A stretch of DNA of 64,000 bases from Monoplex corrugatus (GCA_030674185.1 JAPXFY010000016.1:40425966-40489965); one strand, 5' to 3'. Shown: positions 49,301 through 60,900, counted from the stretch's first letter. Notes: a model not told the origin generated them from the sequence alone. Translations and numbers: made by a program.

Positions 49301-51045
49301 TGGCTGACTAGGACGTAATGATAAGTGTGATAGAATATTCAAATTACTAAACAATAGATTGACTAGGACATAGGTATCACATCTGACATAATATTCATTA
49401 CAAATATTTAACACTAGATTGACTAGGACATAGGTAACACCCTTGACATGCTATTCGTTAGAGATACCAAACATTAGACGGACTAGGACATAAATAACAC
49501 TGCCGACATAATGTTCATTACATACACCTAACAGTAGATTGACTAGGACACAAATGATACCTCTAACAGAAAATTCATTACAGGTACCAAAACAATAGAG
49601 TGACCAGGACATACATAACATATCTAACATAAGATTCATCACAGATGACTAACATTAGACTGAATTGGACTAATTACCACCTCTGAAGTAATATTTATTA
49701 TACATACCACACAGATTGACTAAGAACCGAATAACACTTGTAGGACAATATTTTTTACAGATACCCAAACAGATTGATTCGGACATAAATAACACATCTA
49801 ACATATCATTCACTACTATTACCCAAACAGGAGACTGACTGAGACACAAATAACACGTCTAATATCATATTCATTACAAAGACCAGACATTAGACTGACT
49901 TAAGCATAAATAACGTCTCTAACTAATGTTTATCTTCGATACCTAATATCAGGTTGACTAGGACACTAACAACACCCCTAATGATATAGTATTCGTTATA
50001 GATGCCTTAACAGTAGACTGCCTAGACACAGACAACGTCTCTAATATGATATTCACTATAGATATCTAACATCAGGCTGACTGGGATACAGATAACACCT
50101 TTGACATAATATGTATTATAGATACCAAAAAGTACATCGCCTATGTGATAAACAACACTTCTGACGAAATCTTCATCATAGATACCAAACATTTGACTGT
50201 CTAGGACATGAGTAAGACTTCTAATAGCATAACATTAATTATAGACACTTTAACAGTGTACTAGTAGACTGATTAGAATATAAATATCACTAATATTCAG
50301 TATAGATACTTTAATAGTAGACTGCCTAGAACACAGATAACATCTCTAACGATAGATACCTGGCATTAGACTGACTAGAACACAAATAGCACGTTTAACA
50401 TATTTATTTGGATGCCAAGCATAAGACTGGCCAGGACGTAAATAGCACTCTGACATGATGTTTATTATAGAAATCAAACATTAGACTCACTAGTACACAA
50501 AAGCACATCTGACATGATATTCATTATAGATGCCTAAACAATAGACTTATTTTTACATAAACAACACCTATAACTTGATATTCGTCATAGATGCCTTCAC
50601 AGTAGACTGACTAAGTAACACCTCTGACGTAACATTCATTATAGATACCGAAAGATTAGATTGACTAGTACACAAATAACACCTCTAACATATTTACTTA
50701 CAGATACTCTAACATCACACTTACTAGCACCTCTAACATGATATTCATTATTGAAATCAAACCACTGACTAGGACAAAAATAACACATCTAACATGATAT
50801 TCATTATAGAAATCAAACCGACTGACGGACAAAACACCTAACATGATATTCATTATAGAAATCAAACAGTAGACTAAGACAAAAATAACACCTCTACATG
50901 TAACCTGATATTCATTATAGATATCAAACAGTAGACTGTCTAGGACAAAAATAACACCTTTACATGTAACCTGATATTCATTATAGATATCAAACTGTAG
51001 ACTGTTTAGGACAAAAATAACACCTCTAGCTTAATATTTATTATC
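46395..51045 (+). repeat. 57-61-bp minisatellite, first block
   Basis: Unit ATACCCTAACAATAGACTG + ACTAGGACACAGACAACACC + TTTTACATAATATTTGTTACAG. A 57-bp form (ACCTCTGACATAACATTTATTACAG) predominates at 46800-47290 and 57-61-bp forms elsewhere. Regular to about 49250, then increasingly degenerate. Each well-kept unit contains TTTRTTACAG or TTTGTTATAG, acceptor-like on the gene strand. The 57-bp block is open in one minus-strand frame because 57 is a multiple of three. Confidence 0.95.
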
Positions 51046-52525
51046 ATCACCACCATCATCATCATCATGTACCATGCTGCATGGCGTGGACGATCATGGC
51101 CCTCCACACGAATCTATCCCCTGTCGCTGCAAGTACATCTCCCACACTCTCTGTCCTCACCCACCCTGCAAGTCCGTCCAATATGTTCTCCCTAGGTCTA
51201 CCTGGTGATCTATTTCCCTCCAGCTTTGCTGTTGTGACCAGGTGCTCTAATTCCCCTTTCCTCATAAAATGGCCTATAAATGTTGCTTTCTTTTCCTTAT
51301 CTTCTTTACTAATGATCTTCTTGTGTCGGCCTCCTTCAAAACTGTCTCGTTTGTTTTCTTTGCTGCCCATGGAACTCTCAACATTCTTCTTGGAAACCAC
51401 ATTTTAGTTGCCTCAATTTAATTCTGACTTTGCGTGTTGACTGTCCACGCCTCACAACCGTACAACAGTATTGGTTCTATATAAAATTTAAAACTCTCTT
51501 CCTGATGTTAATTGATAGGAATTTGTTGGTAAGAACACTTTTCATCTTCTTGAATGCTGTTTTGGCTTGGCCGATTCTGCTGGCTATTTCTGATGTACAT
51601 CTGCCATCTGATGAAATGATCGTTCTCAGACATCTGAAAATATCAACCTGTCTCAAAGTTGTACCATTTGCTGTTATTTTGCATTAGGGGATTTCTTGTT
51701 TTTATTGATTTCCATGACTTCAGTCTTCTTGCTATTTAGCTCCAACCCTTTAATTTTGCTTTTTATTTCTAATATATTCCTGCAATTAGCACGGTGTTAT
51801 CTGCGAAACGAATGTTGTTTATCATTCTTACTCCAACCTTTATCCCAGGGCATTCTTCTAGGTTTCTCATTATGGTTTTGCTGTAAAGTGAAAAGAAATC
51901 TGGTGACAACTCAACCCTGTCTGACCTCCTCTTCTGATATTTTGGAAAGTGCTTATATCGTTTTCTATTCTCATTGCTGCTGTTTGTTCCCAATATATAT
52001 TTCTGATTATTCGTAGATCTTTTCCATCAGTATTGAGTCTTTCTATCTGGTTGATCAATTCTTCATGTCTTACCCGATCAAAGGCCTTAGTATAATCAAC
52101 AAAGCATAAATATAAATCCTTATTCAACTGGATTGACCTCTCTATTATAGTTCTTAGGATGTATATGGGATTAATAGTTCCTTTCCTTTCCACAAATCCA
52201 CACTGTTCTTCTGCTATTTTTCTTTTGATTCTGTTCCTTGTCCTCATCATGATTATTCTTAATAGGATTTTTGTTACATGACTCTTCAAGCTGATTGTAC
52301 GATGGAGTTCGCATTTTATAATCCCTGTTTTCTTTGGAAGTGTAATGAACTTGATTTTGACATATCTTCGGGGTTTTTTAGGCGTCATAAATTTCATTTA
52401 GGAGGACTGTTATTTTTTCAATACCGAATTCTTCTAGGGCCTCAATCATTTCTGTAGTAATATTGTCGGGTCCTGAGGCTTTTCCTGGTTTCATATTTTT
52501 TAATGCTGCTCTAACTTCATACATT
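51046..52525 (-). mobile_element. APE-type LINE remnant inside the 57-61-bp array
   Basis: Minus-strand element with its 3' tail, a (GAT)n-like tract, at about 51044-51067. From high to low coordinate: MKPGKASGPDNITTEMIEAL (52430-52495), EEQCGFVERKGTINPIYILR, KDLYLCFVDYTKAFDRVRHE (about 52080-52130), NIRFADNTVLIAG (51775-51815) and a C-terminal GHFMRKGELEHLVTTAKLEG (51180-51280). The catalytic FADD reads FADN. Several frame breaks are present. Related by motif layout to the LINE at 32510-35245. Confidence 0.85.
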
Positions 52526-53095
52526 ACAGATACCCAAACATTATATATTAGATTGACTAAGACACAAGCAACACCTTTAGCATAGTATTCATGATAGATG
52601 CCAAATAGCAGACTGTCTAGAACACAAATAACACCTGTCACAGAATATTTGTTATAGATACCTGATATTGGACTGATTCGGACCTAAATAACACCTCTAT
52701 TTATTATAGATACCAAATTGTAGACTGAATAGGACACAAATAACACCTATAACATAACAGTCATTACAGATACCCGAATATTAGATATTAGATTGACTAA
52801 AACACAAGTTATGACTCTAGCACAGTATTCATGACAGATGCCAAACAATAAACTGAATAGGACACAAATAACACCTGTCACAAAATGTTCGTTTTTGATA
52901 CCAAACAGTAGATTTATTAGGACATAAATAACACCTCTGATATATTTATTACATATACCAAATTGTAGATTCAACAGGACACAAATGACACCTCCAACGT
53001 AATATTCATTATAGATGCTAAACAGTAGACTGACTAGGACATAAATAACACCCCTAACTTGATATCCATTATGGATATCAAGCATAATTAGGATC
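52526..53095 (+). repeat. 57-61-bp minisatellite, second block
   Basis: Degenerate units (ACAGATACCCAAACATTA, TTGACTAAGACACAAG, AACACCTCT) continue after the LINE insertion for about nine units. From 53096 to 53349 no feature is recognised. Confidence 0.85.
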
Positions 53096-53349
53096 TCCGA
53101 CTGGACTTAATAAAGTGTTGCCATCTTTCTCCTGTTCTGGAATGAGAATTTTGTTCACTTCTAGTAAAGATAGATTCATAAATGAAAACATTACCTAAAT
53201 GTACTTTTGTCTGTTAAAACCATAAAGCCGTTTAGTTATGAAATCATCAGCATAATACAAAATAAAGCATATGCAAACTGCACACATTTGTACATTATAT
53301 CCGAATTTGTGTATCCAATATTTAAATAACGAATGCCTTATGTCCACAG

Positions 53350-53664
53350 TGAAGCTGAACCTCGGGTATAAAGCCTCAATGGGTGCTGTGATGGTCTACC
53401 GTCAGAACAAATGGAACCTCATCTGTGACAGTGGATTCGATCACGCTGATGCCCAGGTTGTATGTCGACAGCAGGGATATCCGTTTGGTACTTTTCTGCA
53501 GGGTAGCATGTTTGGTAAAGTGGATGCCACAATCTCTATCACCAATGTTGGTTGCAGAGGAACTGAAGCAGATTTCTCCACTTGTAAGTTTGACGTCAGC
53601 TCTGCTTGCCGGTCACAAAAATATGCATCCGTCTTCTGCAGCAACAATCCCATCGTTACAAAAA
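53350..53664 (+). CDS. SRCR domain h, single exon
   Basis: Complete SRCR domain of about 105 residues with six cysteines: NLIC, QVVC, VGC, STC, SAC and VFC. Opens VKLNLGYKASMGAVMVYRQN and contains CDSGFDHADAQVVCRQQGYP and GCRGTEADFSTCKF. Acceptor TGTCCACAG at 53341-53349, donor GTAAGT at 53665; phase 1 at both ends. Closest relative is domain e (VRIGRAYD ... CDTGFDDVTAKRVCQ). The middle loop lacks the aromatic run of c and e. It ends in a short linker (NNPIVTK). Confidence 0.95.
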
Positions 53665-54727
53665 GTAAGTCTTTCACCAGGTTGCTTTACTCAATTTTTA
53701 AAGTTTTTATTTTTAGATTCTTTTTTTTTTTCACTAAAATTTCTATTATCATAAAAAACGACTTTTAATCATTGAATCTACTTGTGAACTACTATCTTGT
53801 GTAGACTACAGTTGAAAATCCGTACGAATGTCTTTTTTCAGCGTATTTCGTTTTCAAAAAATTGTTCACCCAAATCTTGAAATTTGCAAAAGATGCAATA
53901 TAATTTTCACATGGGAGGGATGACATGAATTTGAACACTGGCTAGATGAAGTCAGCCCTGACGATAACTGACAGCACACAGACGCCCTAAATGATAAACA
54001 CGAGCTGACAGACAATAGAAACAGGAAAAACAGGGAAATTATACACGATCACGGTGCCAGTAAATCTCGCCGATGTCAGTGTAATACTAAAACTGGTACT
54101 AAAAGATTGGATGGATAAGCTAGATGAAAATCTTATGATGGGACTCTATTGTTTTACGCAACGTGGCTTATATTGAAAACACTCATAGACATTATTGCTA
54201 GTTTTGGATGATGCCATGAGAATTCAAACCACACGTGGATAAAGAGGAACAAGTTTTTGAGAGAAGTAGGAGCAGAAAGCAAGAAACAAGACCGCCATGA
54301 GTAACCCAATAGGTCGGAGGAAGTTGTAGGTGAATAACCATAGTAGGAAACTGAAGTTTGTTCTTGTGAATAACCTGCCTCCCTGATTGTTAGTTAGTCT
54401 GGGTTTGTTTTATTCCTGTTAGGGTGAGTATACGGTTGAAGAAGGCTAAGTGTACAATGTCTTTTTACACAGGCATAGTTAGCGTAGACGTACAGAGCAC
54501 AAGTCCATCTGTGTGAGTTTGAGTCTGACTCAAGGGGAAAATGTGGGTGTGGTCTCCGGTCCGTCTACCTGTGAATGGTACCTGGCCTTTCTTAGTTTAA
54601 AGGGGATAAATAGGTGAAGGAGAAGTAATGAGCATCACCTTCATAATGGGACTGCCCCAGAAAAAAGTGGAGGTCTTCCCACTCCACTCTCCTACAACTC
54701 AAGAACCCGCCTTTATTTCATTTACAG
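53665..54727. other. Intron, nothing recognised
   Basis: No repeat or coding signal supported. It ends in TTTATTTCATTTACAG, a strong acceptor for the next exon. Confidence 0.5.
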
Positions 54728-54918
54728 CTGAGAATGTTCGCTTGATGCGTGATAATGCCAACGATCCTCGTCACGGTTACCTGGAGTACCAGGTGAATGG
54801 TGTTTGGGGAGCAGTGTGTGCAAACACCATGGACACCAACTCTGTTTCTGTTGCCTGCAAGCAACTGGGCTTCACTGGAGGACAGCTCTACAGACCCAGG
54901 ATCTGGAAATATCAAGAG
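54728..54918 (+). CDS. SRCR domain i, N-terminal exon
   Basis: Encodes AENVRLMRDNANDPRHGYLE then VNGVWGAVCANTM ... VSVACKQLGFTGGQLY ... WKYQE, containing C2 and C3 of an SRCR domain. Acceptor CATTTACAG at 54719-54727, donor GTATGT at 54919. Enters in phase 1 and leaves in phase 0. Splicing to 60442 gives KYQE-PILTTDLKCKGTE, a clean SRCR continuation. The intron between them is 5.5 kb, holding a 3-kb LINE, another LINE fragment and a minisatellite. Resembles domain b in its opening (VRL, GAVC, CKxLGY/F). Confidence 0.93.
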
Positions 54919-54999
54919 GTATGTCTGCGATTTCCCCCCATTACAACACATAGTTTATGACAGCTACATATTTTTGTGTGGTCTGTTTTGTTGGGTGCT

Positions 55000-57900
55000 T
55001 GGAGCTTAGAGGAAACTTGACAGGCAGGTTGTAAATACCAGGCACCAGGCAACATAAAGAAGAAAAAGAAGATGCCAGCTCTTCTCATATCAAGCTGGAA
55101 TGTAAGGACAATGTGTCCTGGTTTTGACAGTGACCTACAGCTGTTAGACGACACGCAGAAGACGGCCGTGATAGACAGGGAGCCTCAGCGACTCAATGTC
55201 GACATCGCTACATTACAGGAGACAAGGCTACCAGGGGACGGATCACTGCGTGAGAAGATCTACATGTTCTGCTGGTAGGGGAAGAACCCAGAGGAGCCAC
55301 GTATTCATGGCGTGGGCTTAGCTGTAAAGAACTCCCTCCTAGCAACCGTAGAGCTCCCACGGGAGGTACGGAGAGACTGCTCACTCTAAAAATGATGACC
55401 AGTTCAGGCACAGTCAACTTCATCTGTGCCTATGCCCCAAAATTAAGCTCCTCACCCGATGTCAAGGAGCAGTTCTATGAGGCTCTGGATGCTGTTGTCA
55501 GAGGAGTTCCTAGCAAGGAACGTCTCTTCATATTGAGAGACCTAAACGCACGCTGATTTTGAGGCCTGGCCAACCAGCATTGGACATCATGGTGTTGGGA
55601 AGCAAAATGAGAACGGTCAAAGACTCCTGGAGCTTTGCTCTTACCACAAGCTGGCCATCACCAACACCTTCTTCAACAATAAGGAGAAGCACAAGGTGTC
55701 ATGGCGCCACCCCAGATCCCACCACTGGCATCAGCTCGACCTCGTCTTAACAAGAAGGTCCGACCTTAACAATGTCCTCAACACGAGGAGTTTCCACAGC
55801 GCTGATTGCGACACAGACCACACTCTGGTACACAGCAAGATCAAGCTTCTACCCAGAAGACTGCACCACTCAAAGAAGAAAGGTCGCCCAAGGATTGATG
55901 CCTGTCGCACGTCCGATCCGACCAAGGCCGGGGAGTTTGTAGAAACCCTGAATGAAGCGCTCAAGATTGGCTCAGAGATCCAAAACGCTGAGGAAAAGTG
56001 GAATCACGTGAAGGACACAATCTATCAGTCCGCCCTGAGTATATTTGGGAAAAAAGAATGAAAGAATCCCGACTGGTTTGAGGCAAACTGGCAGGAAATG
56101 GAACCAGTGGTGGAATCGAAACGCAAGGCTTTACTTGCGTATAAAAACAACAATATCCAAACTACTCGTGATGCTTACAGAGCTGCCTGCAGCAAGGCCC
56201 AACAAACTGCTCGGCGATGCACCAACGACTATTGGCTACAGTTAAGCTCAAGTATTCAGCAGTCAGCAGATTCAGGCAACACTGGCAGCATGTACGCTGG
56301 CATCAAACAAGCGACTGGTCCAGCAGCCTCCAAGTCAGCTCCTCTTAAGTCCAAAGCAGGAGAGAGCATCACAGACTCAGCAAAGCAGATGGAGAGATGG
56401 GTAGAGCACTACCTGGAGCTGTACTCCACGCAGAACTCTGTCACCGATGTAGCCCTGAATGCCATTGAGGACTTGCCTGTCATAGAGGAGTTGGATACTG
56501 AGCCAAGCCTTGAAGAACTAAGCAAGGCGATTGACGGTTTGGTGACGGGAAAAGCCCCTGGTGAAGACGGAATACCTCCAGAGGTCATCAAGTGCGGGAA
56601 GCCTGCTCTTCTCAACGAGCTGCATGAACTTTTGTGCATGTGCTGGAAGGAAGGCTTCATTCCGAGAGACATGAGAGACGCCAGGATAGTAACTCTATAT
56701 AAGAACAAGGGCGACCGCAATGATTGTAATAATTATCGCGGAATCTCACTCCTCAGCATTGTTGGGAAAGCAATAGCCAGAGTCGTCTTAACCCGTCTTC
56801 AGAGGCTGGCAGCTCGCATCTACCCTGAGTCCCAGTGCGACTATCGACATGATCTTCCCTATCCAGCAACTACAGGAAAAGTGCCGAGAGCAGCACATGC
56901 CCCTTTGCCTCGCGTTCATTGATCTCACGAAAGCGTTCGACCTAGTCAGTCAGAGTGGTCTTTTCAAGCTTTTGAAAACAATCGGCTGCCCCCCTAAACT
57001 ATCACCTGTCATCGAGTCTTTCCACGAGGATATGCATAGCACTGTGTGCTATAATGGTGCCACATCAGAGCCTTTTAGAATCAGCAGCGGAATGAAACAG
57101 GGATGTGTTTTGGCCCCAACTCTGTTCGGGATCTTCTTCTCTATGTTGCTGACCTATGCCTTCTGCCGATCTGAAGAAGGGGTATATCTTCATACAAGGA
57201 CCGATGGAAAGCTCAACATTGCCAGACTTCGTTCCAAAACTAAGGTGGAAAAGACGATCAGAGAAGCTCTCTTTGCAGATGCTGCTGCCATGATTTCCCA
57301 CAGTGAACAAGATCTCCAGAGGCTCGTTGATCGCTTCGCCCACGCTTGCAGAGAGTTTGGTCTCACAATCAGCTTGAAGAAAACTGAGATCTTAGGCCAA
57401 GGCTGTGAAGAACCACCATCTCTACACATTGGAGATTACGACCTCAATACTGTCTACAAATTTCAGTACTTGGTGTCCACCATAAGTGACAACCTCTCTC
57501 TGGACACTGAAATCCGCGCCAGAATTGGAAAGGCCTCATCTGTCATGGCTAAACTGAACAAGCGGGTCTGGTCCAACAGCAGTCTCACTGCGAACACCAA
57601 AATGCAGGTGTACAGAGCATGTGTGTTGAGCACACTTCTCTACGCAAGTGAAGCCTGGACCACATACGCCAGCCACGAAAAGAGGCTCAACATGTTCCAT
57701 CTCCGCTGCTTGCGACGCATCCTCGGCATCCGATGGCAAGACAAGGTGACCAACACAGAGGTCCTCGTCTTGCGGGCCTAAAGACCATCTTTGCCCTCCT
57801 AAGCCAACGCCGATTACGCTGGCTTGGCCATGTGCGTCGAATGGAGGATGGACGCATACCAAAAGACGTTCTCTACGGCGAACTGGCAAACCGGAAGCGA

Positions 57901-58195
57901 ACTCCAGGACGCCCACAGCTACGCTTTGTAGACGCATGCAAAGGGGACCTTAGAAGCTCAGGGATTGACCCAGGCTCTTGGGAGACGCTGGCGGAAGACA
58001 GGGCAGCGTGGCGGACAGCCGTTCAGCAAGGCGTTGTGAATGCGGAGAGGAGGAGAGCAGAAAGCGCAGATGAGAAAAGGGCTCTTCGCAAGCAACGTTC
58101 CAGAAACCAGACAACAGCGACTCAATTTGTATACATGTGCCACTCAAGAATCGGCCTGCACAGCCACAGCAGAAAGTGCACGTCATGACTACAAC
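55000..58195 (+). mobile_element. Near full-length APE-type LINE ORF2, inactivated
   Basis: Endonuclease start at 55072-55280 (LISSWNVRTMCPG, ATLQETRLPG) with in-frame stops downstream and FICAYAPKLSSS at about 55412. RT at 56098-57781 in two frames: TGKAPGEDGIPPEVIKCG, LYKNKGDRNDCNNYRGISLL, AFIDLTKAFDLVSQ, GMKQGCVLAPTLFGIFF, then FADAAAM at 57272-57292, where the second catalytic Asp of FADD is Ala. A C-terminal segment at 57733-58188 has RLRWLGHVRRMEDGRIPKDV, GKRTPGRP-like and a zinc-knuckle-like CHSRIGLHSHSRKC tail. With frameshifts, stops and a lost catalytic residue, it is dead. Same strand as the host gene. Confidence 0.9.
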
Positions 58196-58239
58196 GCCTC
58201 CTGGTGCAGACTATCATCTCCTGATATGTAAAGAGGCTG

Positions 58240-58505
58240 ACGACGTTTTGTTGTGTTTTACCTTATAACATATATTCTGTTTTACCTTACTGCATGTATT
58301 GTGTTTTACCTTATAGCGTGTATTGTGTTTTACCTTATAGCGTACATTTGTTTTTAAATCTTATAGCGTATATTGTTTTACCTTTTTAGCGTATATTCAA
58401 TTTTACTTTGTAGTATGTATTAGTTTTACCTTACATTATATATTGTGTTTTACTTTACACCATATATTTTGTTTACCTTACAGCATATAGTGTGTTCTCT
58501 TATTG
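58240..58505 (+). repeat. 23-bp minisatellite, first block
   Basis: Units of the form TGTTTTACCTTATAGCGTGTATT, 23-24 bp. One unit at about 58471-58495 reads TTACCTTACAGCATATAGTG, very close to the core of the 37-bp array upstream of exon c. Interrupted by a LINE fragment and resumes at 59405. Confidence 0.9.
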
Positions 58506-59400
58506 CAGCCCTTTAAACGACCAAAAGGCAACAGTTAGATTGAACAACCAAACTGAATAATTTAGCATCAAGAAAGGAGTCCATCAGGTATGCACCTTGT
58601 CACCTCATGCTGATATGCTGATAATACTGCACTTAAGCCGGACAATATCACAAGCATGAAAAGGCTTCTGTACAGAGTAGATGCAGCGGGCAAGAAGGCA
58701 GATCTAAATCTAAATGCCCAGAAGACAAAAGTGATGCCCCTGGAAGGAGAAGAAAGTCAAGCATATCAAGATACCGAAATCAACAAGGCTGCACTAGAAT
58801 ATGTGTGAGTGGTTTTAAATATTTAGCTCAATTAAAGCTCATGATATCGCCTGCACAAACACATCACAATAAGAGCAAGAATGGGAAAATAAAATGATCC
58901 AACTCAATAACATTTGGAAAGACAGAAGCACACCAACAGCCCTTAAAATCAAAATTCTAAAATGTTTGATCTGGCCAGTGATGCTATATCACTGTGAAGC
59001 CTGGACATGCATAAAAGCAGATGAAAACAAAATCGAGGCAGCAGAGATGGGTTCTACAGGCGGCTTCATAGTCAAATGGACCAGTAAATGAACAAATGAA
59101 AGCATTTTGAATAAACACACAGTCCGATGTGAACTGCTGGCAGAAACCAACGAAAGAAAAATACAATACATGGGTCAGGTAACCACAAACACCAGCACAG
59201 CCCTAATGACAACATTTTTACAAGATAAAGTTGAGGTAAAAAAATCTAGACGACCCACCTTCTGTATGACAACATCACCAACCTCAGCGGTTTTAAGGTC
59301 TACGAAGTAGGACAGAGAAGTCAGGACGGGAGTAAAGGGAGGAGAGTTGTGTGACGTGTGCAGTGGCGGCTACCTTTGAACTGTGATGCTGACGGGTGAT
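58505..59400 (+). mobile_element. LINE fragment inside the 23/46-bp array
   Basis: Plus-strand fragment with KKGVHQVCTLSPHADM (RT turn motif, about 58573), LNLNAQKTKVM, IWKDRSTPTALKIKILKCLI then WPVMLYHCEAWTCIK (58918-59015) and RKIQYMGQV (about 59155). Several stops. Motifs match the LINE at 32510-35245, suggesting the same family. Confidence 0.75.
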
Positions 59401-59404
59401 GGGT

Positions 59405-60090
59405 GACAGGGGCTTTATAGTATATAGTGTGTTTTACCTGACAGCATATATTGTGTTATACTTTATGCCGTATATTGTTTTACCTGACAGCATGTATTGT
59501 GTTTTACTTTATACCGTATATTGCTTTACCTGACAGCATGTATTGTCTTTACTTTATACCGTATGTTGCTTTACCTGACAGCATGTATTGTGTTTTACTT
59601 TATACCGTATATTGCTTTACCTGACAGCATGTATTGTCTTATACTTTATACCGTATGTTGCTTTACCTGACAGCATGTATTGTGTTGTACTTTATACCGT
59701 ATGTTGCTTTACCTGACAGCATGTATTGTGTTGTACTTTATACCGTATGTTGCTTTACCTGACAGCATGTATTGTGTTTGTACTTATACCGTATGTTGCT
59801 TTAACCTACAGCATGTATTGTGTTGTACTTTATACCGTATGTTGCTTTACCTGACAGCATGTATTTCTTATCACTTTATACCGTATGTTGCTTTACTGAC
59901 AGCATGTTTTGTGTTGTACTTTATACCGTATGTTGCTTTACCTGACAGCATGTATTGTCTTATACTTTATACCGTATGTTGCTTTACCTGACAGCATGTA
60001 TTGTGTTGTACTTTATACCGTATGTTGCTTTACCTTATAGCATGTATTGTGTTGTACTTTATACCGTATATTGTTTTGCCTTATTGTGCC
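59405..60090 (+). repeat. 46-bp minisatellite, second block (dimer of the 23-bp unit)
   Basis: Unit GCATGTATTGTGTTGTACTT + TATACCGTATGTTGCTTTACCTGACA, about 46 bp, made of two diverged 23-bp halves, about 14 units. TTGCTTTACCTGACAG in each unit is acceptor-like on the gene strand. Confidence 0.92.
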
Positions 60091-60282
60091 TTTTAGTGCT
60101 CCGTAATCAAACACAGCCATGAGGTATTTGAGACCACACCACAACTGGGGGACAATAGGATGAAACGGACGGTTCGGTCACTTTCATATCCAAAACTAAT
60201 TCAACCTCTTTCTCTACAACTTGTCTGGTCGAGAAAGATAGAGGATATGGTTTCACTCTAACATATACTTTGTCTGAAACTG

Positions 60283-60441
60283 ACGAAATTGTTTGTTTTG
60301 AGCTTCTCTTGATGACAGACTGGAATGTTCTCTTGAAAAAAAATGAACATGACAAAATTGTTGTTGTCAGCTTATCTTGATGACAGAACAGAACGCTGTC
60401 TTGAAAACAACTCTCTGAACTGATCAAATTGTTGTTGTCAG
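60283..60441 (+). repeat. Tandem duplications of the exon i2 splice acceptor
   Basis: Three ~70-bp copies of one segment: at 60283 (GAAATTGTTTGTTTTGAGCT ... TTGATGACAGACTGGAATG), at 60353 (AAATTGTTGTTGTCAGCTTA ... TTGATGACAGAACAG) and at 60425 (AAATTGTTGTTGTCAG, then CCCATCCTGACCACAGACC). The third is the real acceptor and exon start. The first two lie in the intron and retain acceptor-like sequence with decayed exon-like sequence after it. Confidence 0.85.
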
Positions 60442-60577
60442 CCCATCCTGACCACAGACCTGAAATGTAAAGGCACAGAAACCAGACTGGACGCATGTCC
60501 CCGTGCTACTGTTTCTGCTTCTGCCTGGTGTGACTACAATGCTCCACGAGCTGGTGTGCTCTGCTACAATGACACTG
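60442..60577 (+). CDS. SRCR domain i, C-terminal exon
   Basis: Encodes PILTTDLKCKGTETRLDACP ... SASAWCDYNAPRAGVLCYND, supplying C5, C6, C7 and C8. Acceptor TTGTTGTTGTCAG at 60429-60441 enters in phase 0; donor GTGAGT at 60578 leaves in phase 1. It lies at the same position and phase as exon a (2083-2200), so domains a and i share this intron. The domain totals six cysteines. The upstream flank carries two older copies of this acceptor. Confidence 0.92.
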
Positions 60578-60734
60578 GTGAGTGAGTGACAGTCGGAGAG
60601 TGATATTAATTGTAATAAAACGTACATCTCTGACGTCTGATAATATTCAAAATTCAGTGTGCATAAAGACTGAGTTGACAAAAATATGCTGTGTGCCCAC
60701 TCTTCCCTTAATCACACACTCTTCTTATATGCAT

Positions 60735-60900
<166 letters not shown>

